From Gongronella butleri (taxonomy: Eukaryota > Mucoromycota > Mucoromycetes > Mucorales > Cunninghamellaceae): a stretch of 64,000 bases of DNA. The notes beneath the pieces are model-generated. The model did no database searches. It had not been told where the DNA came from and saw only the letters and a program-made list of their open reading frames with translations. The translations under genes and the position numbers were made by a program. Of the stretch, positions 21,425 to 33,200 are shown in pieces; position 1 is the first letter of the stretch; each line of letters opens with the position of its first letter. The stretch lies in the NCBI GenBank assembly GCA_025201375.1, contig JAIWZP010000070.1, forward strand, positions 1-64,000, written 5' to 3'.

Positions 21425-21931
21425 GGCAACAGGGTGAAAAGAAAAAAGGAAAACAGAGAGAAAAAAAAGGGGAAAATAGCAACAATGAGAAGAAACAAAA
21501 AGGTGGAAGCGAGGCAAGCGCCCACATCGGGCCCGCCACACAAGTCCGCTTGCGTGGGCGTCATTCACGGCCTCCCCATCCATTTGCTCAGTCATGTGAA
21601 CTCTCGTTTTTCTTGATTTTGGGCTTTTTTTTCACGGTAAAATAGTTCCACCGGCCCGTCCTGAAGCGCAATTTCAATACAGATACAGTAAATACATTTG
21701 TCGTGCGGGTTTACTAGAGAGAGCAGAGAAGAAAAAAATTTACAATAAGATACTACTTTTTTTTTGGACGACGTCTATACGATTTTAGGCGAGAAAAATA
21801 AAAAAAGAAGGGAGAAAAGAGGGAAAGATATACATAAAGGATGACGAGAGAGAAGGTGCATGAAGATGTGAGGGGGGGGGAAAGGATGGGAGATGAAAAA
21901 AAGATGGAATAAATTAGAAAAAATGAGCGAA
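21425..21931. other. Intergenic, purine-rich
   Basis: Between the start of the synthetase-like gene and the stop of the next minus-strand gene. It has long A/G-rich tracts (about 21435-21500 and 21780-21920), which read as C/T-rich leader and 3' sequence on the minus strand. One GATACAGTAAATAC sequence occurs near 21680. No gene seen. Confidence 0.5.
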
Positions 21932-22829
21932 TCAAGCAGTAAAAAGCTGATGCACAAGCTCAGCTTGCGAGTCGGTGGCCAAGAGGCACTCATCGCCTTG
22001 CGCAATCCAATCCATGTCCTGCTGGGCGAGGATGCCGGTGGGCAGCAAGTCATCAAAGTCCTTTGCGGCGGAGGGAAGGGCAAAAGGTGCGTGAGGATCG
22101 TCGTGGTGCATAAGCAACGGGTCGACGAACGCGTCTTCGTGGGCGTGTACGTGAGTGTAGCGGTGAGGAGGCGAATTGGCGCCACAGGTGCTGATGCTGA
22201 GGTGATCATCCATCAGGTCCGAGGCGGTTGTCAGCGTGCAAGAGAGTGATTGGCGCGGCGACGACGCCATGGCGTCCAGCACCGATTCAAAGCAATCGTC
22301 GGCCATCATAGGCGGCAGGGGCAGGGGCAATTGCGCGTCATCCACCACCGCGACGGCCACCTCGGCGGCCGTTTCTTCCGAGACATTGGCGCCGGCGCTA
22401 GTTGTCGTGGGCAATGGCTGGATAAGCATCATGTTGGACGTGTCCAACATCGTCGCGGAAGAATTGCAAGGCAAATCCAACATGGATGCGTGGTCGTCGT
22501 CGGCAGGTGGCGAGAAACAATCGTGGAAATCGAGCGAATCCGTCGTCCCCGTGTAAATGCTGTCATTGTCGTCATCAACCGGCTTTTTCTTGGGAAACCC
22601 AAACGGATCCAATTGCTCGTGCTGCTGCTCATGTGCCGCCAGGGCTTCCATGGTCAATGGCGTCGGTCGCTGCAACGACGAGCGCGACGCAGGACGTGTC
22701 GGCATGTCAGGCATGAATTTGCTGCGATAAACGTCCAAAACGCGTTGCAAAAGCACGCGCTTGTTGGCAAGCTGCTTGGAATTGAGCCACGCCTGAAAAT
22801 AAAAAAAGAACAAAAAATGCGTCAGATGC

Positions 22830-22867
<38 letters not shown>

Positions 22868-24335
22868 AAGCTGATTTTTTTCTTGTTTTACCAATTTCCA
22901 CGCGACTTCATTGCAAAGAGCCTCATCCAAAGTGCGTTTTGTCAATGTGCTGTTAGTGTCGCAGGACGAGATGTGCATGGCGCGAGGATAGACGCAATTG
23001 GCGCGCTTGAAATGGAGATCGATGGCGGGAAGATCGACGGTTTCGATATTGATGCGAATTCGGTGCTTATGGCCCTGATGGTCCTCGACGGTGAGAGTCT
23101 TTGGCTTGCTGGACTTGTCCTGGCACGGGTATAATTTGGGTATCTTGTGTGCCACTTGGTCTTGGGCGGCCAATTCCTCTTCACTGAGCGGACGGCGCTT
23201 GCGCAGCGTGCCCTTGCGCAATTTCTCCTGACGCGCAACACGTCGCGATCGCATGCTCGGATAACGATTGCGATACGAGTCCACGGCGCGCTGGATCAAA
23301 CCTCGCTTCCCCGCAATCTCGTCCTTGTTCAAAAACGCCAATTTCCATCCAAGACGATTGCATTCGGTCTCGTATGCCCAGCGATTGCCTTGGTATTGTT
23401 CACGAGGCAAATGTGCGCGAGGGTAAACCTGAAAAAAGAGCGAAAAAGCACGCGTCAGAGGCGCTCCAATTTCTTTTTTTTCTTTTTTTTTGGGAGGGGG
23501 GATGCCTTACGCAGTTTTCCTTTTTGAATTGCTCGTCCATTGTTTCTGTGTCGATGGTGTCGAGGTCCGTACGGATGCAATAGCGGCGCACAATGCGCAA
23601 ATGCGAGTACACAAAGCTCACCCATTCGACGCCGTCGCGCATCTCCGTGGTGGGTTCCGAGGCAATTGGCTTGATTTTGTCGTCGTCGGCCGGATAAGAC
23701 GCATGCTGCTCGTGCTGTTGCTGCAAGAGCTGCTGCTGATCACTCGTGGGCTTGACAATGGGCGTTGCAGGCGGCGAAGCAGGCGGGGTAAGGAACGTCG
23801 ACGTGTTTGCGGGCATGGTCGCGCTAGTGGGTGTCGGTGGCTTAGCGGTGCTGATGGTCGCGGCGGTCGTCGACGCCTTGATAGTGGTCGCTTTGTTCTG
23901 CATGGCCTTTTGACAGGTGGTCGTCAATGCCTTGGCCATTTGTTTTGCCATGAGAGACCAATCGTAAGATGGCACTGTGTTACCGGCGCCTATTTGTTGG
24001 ACAAACAAAAAAAAAAAAAGAAAGAATTTAGGGGGGCGATGAATGTCAACGGGTTGGACCACAAGCTAAAACCGCTGCTCTTTTGTCCACCACCCAACAA
24101 AAAAAAAGAGGCGCGCCGATTTTCACGTTTTTTTTTTTTTACCTTGATCTTTTGACAAAAGAGCGTCTCGTTTCGACTTGATCTTTTGCAAGGCAAGCTC
24201 GATAATCTTGATCTGCTCCAGAGTCATTGTCGGCTGCAACAAATCGGTCAACGAGAAGGTATTGTCCGCATTGGCTGCTGGCGGCGGTGATGGCAGGCTG
24301 TCTTTTGGTTGATTAGGCCGTTCCTGTATAGACAT
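21932..24335 (-). CDS. Unknown fungal protein with two copies of a YPRA/NRW-type conserved domain
   Basis: Four exons: 24143-24335, 23511-23989, 22892-23428, 21932-22792; 689 residues. An N-terminal Gln/Thr/Pro-rich region is followed by a domain with VEWVSFVYSHLRIVRRYCIR, VYPRAHLPREQYQGNRWAYE, TECNRLGWKLAFLN and a basic helix RSRRVARQEKLRKG. A second, diverged copy follows (RIRINIETVDLPAIDLHFKR, NCVYPRAM, EVAWKLAWLNSKQLANKR), so the protein holds an internal duplication. The C-terminus (about 430-689) is acidic, Asp/His/Ser-rich and low complexity. The domain resembles an uncharacterised fungal family (I believe DUF8032, from memory). The basic helices plus acidic tail suggest a nuclear, possibly transcriptional role, but that is inference. 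An intron carries a 32-nt homopolymer (22834-22865). Confidence 0.75.
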
Positions 24336-27195
24336 GACGCAAATGCAACAATAAGGAGAGTGATAAAAGACAGTGAAGAAATCAAGAGGGACGCGGAATG
24401 GTGCAAGAAGGGAGAAAGAAAAGGGGGGGAGTGGAGAGTCCGATTGATGATTAGAAGAAAAGGATCTTTGTCAATAAAAATGGAGCTTGAAAAACGAAAA
24501 AAGAAGAGACCAAAAGGAGCGTAGAGGCTTTCCCCTCCCCCCACGTTTTTCCGTCAGCCTAAAAAAAAGGGGGGAGACACCTTAGCAGGTTGGGCACGGA
24601 AAAAAAATCTTTTTTCTTTTCCGCCCACCAAAAAAAAAGCACCTCGCTTCAATTGCTCACGGCGCACCGCCCAACACGACAACCCACGTCGCGCAACAAT
24701 ACCCTATTTATGGCCGCGCGAATTCGCAAGGTCACACAAGCAAGGGTAGAAATCAATGACCCTCGTCAAACACCATGATTTTTTTTTTCCTCGTCCTTTC
24801 ACGAGAACACGCGCTCTCACACGAAGCATATCTTTTTTCCAGATTTTGACCGTACAATGGTCCGCCATGGCCTGATTACGAGATGAAAGGAAGATGGAAG
24901 GAATTGGGGGTGCAATGGCGCTCTCCGCGAAAAACTGATTGGCCGTGCTGACAGACGGAAATTTTAAAAAGGAGATTGCAAAGCCTGTCGAGTCATCGTC
25001 ATGGCCCCCCTCCCCGCATCCAAAGAGAACGTGAATATCATCGGACTAGCGGGTCTCTCCAATGCGAAATCAAGTTTTTTTTTTCTTTTTTTTTTCATGC
25101 CTCTCCCTTGTCTTTCTTTTGAGACGCAACGGGCAACGACCTTGTCACTCTGCGCAAGCACACCAGAGGCACTCTTATCGCTATGCAACACGACGCTTGC
25201 CCTGGTCGTCCTACCATTCAATTGCAAAATTGCCCCTGCAAAAAAAAAAAAAAAACTTGCTTGTGCGCCCCACATCCTCGAATGGAGCGGAATTGGCCCA
25301 AAGCCGATGGCAGTTCCTTTCTTTTCCGATGGAGTTTGAATTGCCTCACCCGGCCCGTGAGCACACGTCAGAACAGATCCGATTTTCAAGCTTGCCTACT
25401 CGCTGGCCCTAAACGTTTACCCCTTTCCAAAAGAGACCATGGAAAGGTCTCACTCACTCATTGGCGCTTGCCTTCTCTCAGAGTGGGCACGATAGAAACT
25501 AAACCCTTCATGTCCAGCCAATTCGTCTCACGGCGTCCCGAGGCAAAAAGAAAAAAAAAAAAAGAAAAACGTGGGCTTGATCATCCGAGACCAAACTCTA
25601 TGACAAAACTTTATTCAATTTCGCTTGGTGGCCCGATGCCCAACAATGTTTGCCTCACAAAAATTGGATCGTCCCATCTATTTTTTCGATTTTTTTGATT
25701 TTATGCAAAATGTGCTTCCTTGCGCCCCCGTCCCCCTGATTTGCCGCGACGATGCCACCGCCTTTTGCTTTTGTTTCTCACTTGATTGCATGGCGAATCA
25801 CGTTGCACAAGAGCGCAACGCCAAACAAAACAACAAAACACGGCATGAACAACAACAAAAAGAAAAAAAAATGGCGCTTGCTTTTTGAAGACGAAAACCG
25901 ATGGCCATTATCCAAAAGTGGCAACCGCAAGAGAATGGGAACGGGGCGCACAAAAATATTTTTATGGTCTCATTTTTAACGTTGTTCCGGGCCAGGGCTT
26001 GGGGGCTTTTGACTTTTTTTTTTTTTTTTTTGCGCGAGGTCTTACAACTTGGTCATGCATCTTGGCGCAAAAGCTCAGGGCGTGCGACAATGGCGCCGCC
26101 GCGGAAGCACGGGAACGAGGGGTGCAAGGAGAGGGGGGTTGGGAGCAAGATGCAGTGCATCTCCGTCTGCAGGTGCGCCTCATCAACAGCAGCGGCGCCA
26201 TACGCCAAATTCATGCGGGGCAATGGTGGGCCATGGGAACTAGCGATTTTCAACCCGCGACGGGCGTGTGCGTGTGTGTCACATGTTCATCAATGCTTCC
26301 CGTTGTGCCAAACTTGGAGCAATAGCGTGCCCGCATGGTGGCACGCCTTCTTGTTTTTCTTGTTTTTCCCTATTTTACCTAGGCACCCGTGCGTCGTCGG
26401 CACCTCCGTGCCTGGCTTTGGTGTCAGATTGTGGAGACTGACTTTGGTTTTCCTATGAGCGTGCCGCCGCGCCTCTGTTGCGCGTTCACAACAAACAATT
26501 GCATAAAAACAAGCGATTCATAGCCAAAAATCGAATTGTCACGGTATTCCTTTCATTGGGAAGCAAACTCACCTGTGGAGATAATAAGCATTCTTGGGTT
26601 GCTTGTTATCGTTATATCAGAGTATGGCGATACTAACGGTTTGATTTCAAGCGATGAGCAGTCAATTAAAAAATGATTAAATACCGGTTTTATAAGATAT
26701 TTTTCCTGGCAGAGAGCCGCAAATTGTTGCGGCGAGCGCATCTCCAGGGCAGCACTTTAATGTGCCTGGGTCTGTGCCACGTTCGACAGGCGCGGCATAA
26801 GGATGCGTATAAAACCAGGCAAAAAAGAGCGCTGCATCTGCTGTTCATCATGACACGCGATATTCCGGCGATCACCAATGCCCACGGGTGTATCCGTTGA
26901 TCCTGTTACAGTACCAGTGCGAGCGCGCACGCGTCGCCAGGACGCGTCCCCGTCGAGAATTAAATACAGTAATTAATGTTTGGATCGTTTTTCAAAATGC
27001 TCATTAGCTGACCCGTCCGTCGTCCAATCGCCCTCATTTTTAGACTGCACGTAGCGTCTTCCAAGTATATTCAACTCACCAAACGTCAAGGGAACTGACT
27101 TGATTGTTGCTCATTCTTTTTGTAAAAAGTATCCAAAAGATACTTTTGCATGGTCCGGCGGGATTTAAATCTTTACCGGGCTCTTTCTTTTTTTC
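24336..27195. other. 2.8 kb gene-free stretch
   Basis: No coding exon could be supported. The open frames (for example at 25001-25698 and 25885-26458) are broken by homopolymers and show no domain signature. The left third probably contains the promoter of the minus-strand gene ending upstream at 24335. A segment at about 26540-26940 differs in character and is listed separately. Confidence 0.55.
26540..26940. other. Compositionally distinct ~400 bp segment
   Basis: Unlike its surroundings, it has almost no long homopolymers and an even base mix, for example around GCCGCAAATTGTTGCGGCGA and CTGTGCCACGTTCGAC (about 26715-26790). It has a 75-codon open frame on the plus strand and a 62-codon one on the minus strand, neither recognisable. 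The texture is reminiscent of bacterial DNA. Possible sources are an insertion, transferred DNA, or plain intergenic sequence. Confidence 0.3.
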
Positions 27196-29184
27196 ATGCC
27201 GCGCTCCTTGAAAAAGGTGCTTTGCCTCTTGCTTTTCACTTTTGTCTCACTGCAGATCGATCAAGAAGCTCGAAAAGCGGCTATGGGGGCTTTGGGACAG
27301 CGACGACGCAAAAATATCAAGCAGCCAGCGCACATTTTGACGCTGCGGCAGATCAAGGAGCTCGGCCAACTTCTCAAGCTCAACTTGGCCAGTGCCATGG
27401 AGACGTTCATGGTAAGACAAGCACTTCAAAGAGAAAAAAGAGCGGGATTGGAGCTAAAATTCTCACTTTTTTGTTAACCTGCACTATAGCAACCTGCCAG
27501 TCTCTTTCTTCAGACCAAACCGGCGCTCAAAAAGATTCATGGTTACCTGCTGGAGCAAAGCCTCACGGCTGTCAAAGTGCCTGGTTCCTTGAAACAGCCC
27601 GACCACGCTCGCCTGCTCCTTTCTATCATATACCCTGGCTATCCTGTCAGCAAAGCGCAAGACCTCGCGTGTCAAAAGGAGCGTGAGAGGTACATCCACG
27701 CAAAAATATACAGAAAATGGATGAATTCGCGGCAAATTCTTAATATTCACGCGTTTTATGTTTTTTTTTATAATTTAAGATCATCGAACAAAAAGGCCTC
27801 AGACCTGTTTGCTTACGACCTGCTGCCAAGCACGGAATTCATCGACCGCGGCGACGAAATTTATCGCGTCCGGCTGCCGCCGACAGAGGCATTTGTGCAA
27901 AAATATACCATTGACGGCCAAAAACTTGCCAAAGCTTTGGGCACTGCTGCTGTCTCTGCAAAACAAAGCCCACCGCGCCACCTGTTCATGTACCTTTGGA
28001 TGTCGCCTCGACGTTCATTGACGCCGCGCTGCTCTTCCTTGCTGATTCAGGGAAAAGAAACATGGTCGCATCAAGATGACGTAAAGAACACGAAAAAAAT
28101 GTGATATGAGCGACTTTTCTTTTGCAAATCGCGTTGCTGAAGCAGCGTGCACGCGACACCGGGTCGCGTCATTATCAAGTGGCGAATTGGCTCACATTTT
28201 TTTTCTTAGGAGACCATCGATAAAGGATTCAAACACATTGACATAACGGACAAGTACGACTGGCAATCGATCAAATCCAAGACGGATGTGACAATTGAGT
28301 TTGCCTTGGACGAGGACGTGGTGGGCGCACGCGCACAATTCGTCTCAATCGCCTACGTTTCGAAAAAAAGCAGCTTTGACGTGAGTGACGCATCGTTTAT
28401 TGGTCTCATTGTTCTGACATTTGTTTCTATTTTTCTTTGTCTAGCTGCTGTGCCAATTGTACATCCAGACGGCGGCCAAACTCATGTCCGACGCGCTCTC
28501 GAATTCGGCCACGCTAGATACCACGCAGCAAGAAGCCACACGACTGTTCAACCAATGTCCCCCAGAGAGTCGTGGAAATCTCGTCCTAGTTGAAAGCTTG
28601 TTTTTGGATACTGGGCGGCTCTTTTATACGAGTAAAGCACTGAATCATGCAATCGGGTGCGCCACAATGCTTTTTTGACGCTTTTTTTTTTTTTTTGGTT
28701 TTCTTGTTTATTCAGGCGAAGCGATGAATGACGACAATGACGACATTGTGTGCGGCAAGGAGTACATTTCGTTGATGGATCCCATCATGCTCACCAAAAT
28801 CCAGCATCCATGCAAAAGCATCTTTTGCCGCCACCGCTCATGCTTTGATGCCAAGCTCTACTTTGAATTGATGACCCAGCAGCAAGATTGGGCATGCCCC
28901 ATCTGTCATATCCGCCTGCGTGGATCGCAGGTAAGCCCAATGAGGCGCGCAAGAGCAACGGTCAGCTTTTGATACGCTTTTTTTGTTGTTTTTAGGATTT
29001 GTACATTGATTACCCATTGAAGCGCATGATTACATCGCACCCAAATGAGGACCGTTTTGTGATTGACGACCAGGGCCAATATCTCACCGAGACACAATGC
29101 CAAGGCGACACGCCTCCGCCATCTCAGCTGCCCCCCGCGCCCATTGTCATCAAAAATGACACCGTCCTCACCAAAGATCCTTAG
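27196..29184 (+). CDS. SIZ/PIAS-type SUMO E3 ligase (SP-RING)
   Basis: Seven exons: 27196-27411, 27490-27689, 27780-28080, 28210-28380, 28445-28631, 28716-28930, 28996-29184; about 492 residues. The N-terminal part is helical and may be a SAP-like element (LTLRQIKELGQLLKLNLASA). The middle part corresponds to a PINIT domain (IYRVRLPPTEAF ... KGFKHIDITDKYDW). The SP-RING is clear: CGKEYISLMDPIML, PCKSIFCRHRSCFDAKLYF, WACPIC, with the C-x-H-x-C-x-C-x-x-C zinc pattern. Siz/PIAS proteins transfer SUMO from Ubc9 to nuclear and septin substrates. The start and first 20 residues are uncertain: a 39-nt stretch (27217-27255) ending in CAG could be an intron, and removing it keeps frame. Exon 3's 3' part reads poorly as protein, so another intron may exist there. 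Confidence 0.82.
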
Positions 29185-31054
29185 CCACTCACGCGCACCT
29201 GCATACCAAACATCATATTCGGTTTTTTTTCCTCCTCAATTTCTCTCTTCTCGCATAAATGTCCAAGCATATCATCTCTTGTTGCCCTAATTTCGTGTTT
29301 TTTTCTCTGCTGTTTGCGTATTGTGCGTATCTTTGGCAGATTTGATGACGAAACCCGTTGATGACAGTAAAGTATTTTTCCCGATGACCGTGTTCTGTCA
29401 GCCCATCTTCTTTTGGTGTATTGTATTAAAAAGGGCAAATTCGCTCATTTAAGAGATATTAACGCTACAATCGCCAGCTGTACGCGATATTTTGCAAGTT
29501 GCGTTCCTTCCAATACAACTTGGAATCGTCGAGTTCATGGATCAATCAGCATCTTTTTCAATTTTGGGTTCATTTGGTCAAGAATCTGCGGAAAAGTCTT
29601 CTGGGCAACTGTTTTTAGGCTAAATCCACTTGTCACTTCGCCAACCAGGCCTCGCACAGCCCCGAAACGGATCATATTGCAAAAGGTAGACAAGAAACAT
29701 GAGAGGGATGAGATTTGCAGCGGTCAAAAGTCCTTGGGAGCTCGCTTTGGGCAAATCAAAATTTAGCCGTGTCGACGTCGCATTTCAAAAAATTGAAAAA
29801 CGGGTCTCCAGATTTGCCCCAACCGCACACACAAGAGAAACAGAGGTGAGAAACCACGGAAAACGTAAAAACCGAACGCGTTCCAATTGCTGGTTCGCGA
29901 GAAATTCGCAATATTAGAAATAACTTTGCACGCCAATTGCTCGACAAGGAGTGCATGATGGTGCCACTCCGACGCGTCCATTTGCAAGTCATGCTCGGGG
30001 CCCATGAAATTGGTGAGAGCCAATAGTGGCTATCACGACGACTGACGCGGTTTTTCACGCGTCGAAAATTCACCAAAATCAACCCATCTTTTCCTTATCG
30101 CCTGGAAATTACCTTTTTTTATTGATCACGCGTATCTGCGTGCGCAACAAGTTGGGCTCTTTCTGATGGTTCTTGTTTCGACGCGCTGCGGTCAATTCTT
30201 GTTGAGTCTTACTTGCGGCGAAAATGACACCTCAACACACATAAAAGCGCGTTTTGCCTCAAAAGCTATCGACTGACCCCAGGTTTTTATTTGATGTTCG
30301 TCGGCGAATGAGGTGCGTCTACAATACGTATGAATGGCGCGGCGATCTGAGGACCTAAATTTCAGGATTTTCAACTTGCTGACTGTGCCTCTTGGAAAAT
30401 CCGAAAATTTCAAAAAGCGCCATTGCTTGGCATTCAGCTATCGCAGTGTCGTGAGGGTGGGCTCATTTGAACGAGAAGGCTTCGAATTGCTGATCCAATA
30501 GGCGAGAGCCCTCGTGAAGGTGGGAATCCTTCAAGATACCACCAAAAACAAATCAAAAATCTCAATATTACTGTTTTCTTGACAACCACGCCGCCGATCT
30601 CCGTGTTTTAATGCACAACATGGGACTAACAGAGGTGTGAAATATTGACAGGCTCAAGAGGATCCGCCAAAGGCTCTCAATAACACGGCTGTCTAGGCCC
30701 ATTGTGATTTTTTTCTTTTATTTCGTGCTTCTGACTCTATCAACGACATTTTTGTCACGCTACTTATGGTCAATTCTAACTCACTGTGCACACTAGTATT
30801 TTTGCCTCAGGAGGCTTCCAGTGCAGACGACGAACGCCTAGCAAAACAACATGAATCAGCTTTTTCTTCGAAACGCGCGTCCGCGGGGCAAAAAAATAGA
30901 GTTGCATTGCGGAAGATCAATTTGAAAGTCCGCAAGTGCCTAAAAAGTACAAAAGCTGCCGACGAGGTCCCCAGGTACTCATGCGCGAATGCGTACAAAA
31001 AGCGACTTGTCATCCTTTTCTTTCCTTCGCTAAATCTTTTTTTTAATCAATCCA
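29185..31054. other. 1.9 kb gene-free stretch
   Basis: No supported exon on either strand and no RNA gene found. Unlike the islands at 9-12.9 and 42-45 kb it has almost no TACTGTA-type heptamers. The end of the stretch (about 31010-31050) is T-rich leader for the M20 gene. Confidence 0.55.
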
Positions 31055-32687
31055 ATGTGCAAGAATCATCAAGAAGCCAAGTATCCAGTGAGCGAGCGTG
31101 TGGACCCCCCTGTCTCTGTTCCGCCCATTGACAAGGTAAAAGCTCACGACAGTAGAAAATGCTGTAGAACAATGTGTTCTCATGCAAATCCAATAGGCCT
31201 TTGCCCACCTCAACCTCAATTGCAGCTACGAAGAAGCCGATGAAGTCATCAAAAAGGCCATTGACGCGGTGGATGCGGAATTGCGCGAAGTCAGCATCGA
31301 TGTAAGCTCACAAGGAAAGCAAAAACCATAAATCGCGCTCACATCCCATTTTCTCCGCTCTTCAGATTCACTCTCATCCTGAATTGGGTCTCAAAGAGCA
31401 CCGTGCGCACGACCTGCTTTCTGGGTACATGGAAAAGAAGGGGTTCCAAGTGTCACGAGGTGCTTTTGGTATGGACACGGCGTTTTCTGCCACGTACACT
31501 AATGGTCCCGGTCGACGTGTGGGTGTTTGCAGCGAGTACGATTGCTTGCCCGAGATTGGCCATGCGTGTGGGCACAATTTGATTGCGATTTGCGGCGTGG
31601 CAACGGCGCTTGGTCTAAAGGCACTTTTGGAACAAGGCAAGGCCCAAGGTACCGTGATTCTCTATGGCACGCCCGCCGAGGAATTGCTCTATGGCAAGAT
31701 CAAAATGATCAAGGAAAATGTGTTCCAAGAGCAAGTCGATTGCTGCGTCATGGCACACCCTGCGTAAGACAACCAATGCATTTTTTTAGCGTGCTCAAGC
31801 AAAAAAATTCATTGATCATATAGCCCTGGTGATGGACAATACGTGCATCTGATTGCCTCGGATCACGCCAAGGTCGAATTCCGCGGCAAGCCTAGCCACG
31901 CCGCGGCCGCGCCATTCCATGGTGTCAATGCACTTGATGCCATGGTGCAAGCAATGAACAGCGTGGGCTTGATGCGCCAACAACTCCTTGGCACGGACCG
32001 CGTGGCCGGAATCATCACCCATGGCGGCTCAGCAGTAAGAAAAATTGAATTTAAAACCGCATCTACTGGTGTTTTGACGCGTGTTGTATGTTGTCTCTAG
32101 GTCAATGTGATTCCTGACTACACTGCTGGCGATTTCGAGTGCCGCACGTACTTGTACAAGGACATGAAGCGTGTCAAGGACAAATTGGAGGCGTGCTTTG
32201 AAGGTGCAGCCAAAGCGACCGGATGCTCCGTCAAGATTGAATGGTCGTCCATGGGCGCGTCCAAGGACATGATCCACAATGAGGTGCTGGCAGACACGTA
32301 CGCGTACTACATGGAGCAATTCGGCATCAAATTTGCCCCGCGCCTTTTACAAGAGACCATTGCCACCGGCTCATCCGACATGGTAAGCGCGCTTTGGATT
32401 GTTTTTGTGTGATTCACTCATTTTTTTTTTCGTCGCGCAATCTGTAGGGCAATGTCAGTTACGTGGTTCCAAGCATCCATCCCGTCTACAATATTCACAC
32501 GACGGCGTCCAATCACACGCGTGAGTTCACTGCCGCGGCCGAAACGGAGCCTGCGCATCAAAGCACGATCCTTGCCGCCAAGGGGCTCGCTCTGTCCGCT
32601 TCCAAGGTACTCTTGGACGACAATTATTATCAAGCCATGAAACTTAATTTTGAGCAGCGCATTGCAAAGGAATCAGACGCGGCATGA
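31055..32687 (+). CDS. M20 family metallopeptidase/amidohydrolase, PM20D2-like, paralogue 1
   Basis: Six exons: 31055-31135, 31197-31301, 31366-31763, 31824-32034, 32101-32382, 32448-32687; 438 residues. Family landmarks in order are the first metal motif IHSHPELGLKEHRAHD, the YDCLPEIGHACGHNLIAICG block, GTPAEE, the dimerisation-domain entry KPSHAAAAPFHGVNALDAM, and the C-terminal SIHPVYNIHT. This is the PM20D2/amidohydrolase branch of M20, whose members hydrolyse dipeptides or N-acyl amino acids with a metal pair, usually in the cytosol. No signal peptide is seen; the start MCKNHQEAKYP is shared with its neighbour. A tandem paralogue follows 513 bases downstream on the same strand, and all five of this gene's intron positions are shared with it. 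Confidence 0.9.
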
Positions 32688-33200
32688 GCGCTTGTTTTAG
32701 ATAAAATCAATAAAATTCGCGACTTGCAAACGCGTCAATGGCTATTTTCGTGTCGGCACCGGCAACACGGCTATTTTAGCTATCTAATAAGCTTTTTACA
32801 AAGCAGCGGCACGGGTAGACACGATGGGAAAAAGAACTCGCGTCGGAAATGTGCGTTAATTGCAAAAAAAAAAAAAAAAAAAGTCCGGCGTCAAAAATCC
32901 ATTCGACGCGCTTTATCCCTTATCACCGTGTCCGTGCCTTAGACATTGGGTCTATCTTATCTACACGCACTCGCTCATTGGGACATACAAATGACATTGG
33001 GTAGAACTTTTTTTTTCATTTTCATGATGACCTGAGCGGGGTGCGCGCCTGTCCCCAATCTGTCAAGACAAGGTTCACCCCTTTCTGCTCGTGGGAAGAT
33101 GAACAAGTGATTTAAAAATCCTGAATTTGGGGTTGCTTCGCCCTCTTTTTTTTTACTTTTTTTACTTTTTTTTTAACGATTTTCAAAGCATTAACGCAAA
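32688..33200. other. Spacer between the tandem M20 genes
   Basis: Starts with an AATAAA signal (about 32708) for paralogue 1 and ends with T-rich leader for paralogue 2. An A-run of about 20 lies at 32863-32882. No other gene seen. Confidence 0.6.

Noticed and set aside
22250..23134. 294-codon open frame on the plus strand
   Set aside because: Antisense to the two-domain fungal protein and crossing its intron; Arg/His-rich translation with no family match.
25001..26458. Several 100-185 codon frames on the plus strand
   Set aside because: They overlap each other in different frames, run through poly-T/A stretches, and show no conserved motif.
27959..28074. Alternative reading frame at the end of SIZ exon 3 (KPTAPPVHVPLDVAS...)
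   Set aside because: It reads more like protein than the chosen frame, but ends in TGA and cannot be joined in phase to the next exon without an extra unsupported intron. Kept only as a doubt on the model.
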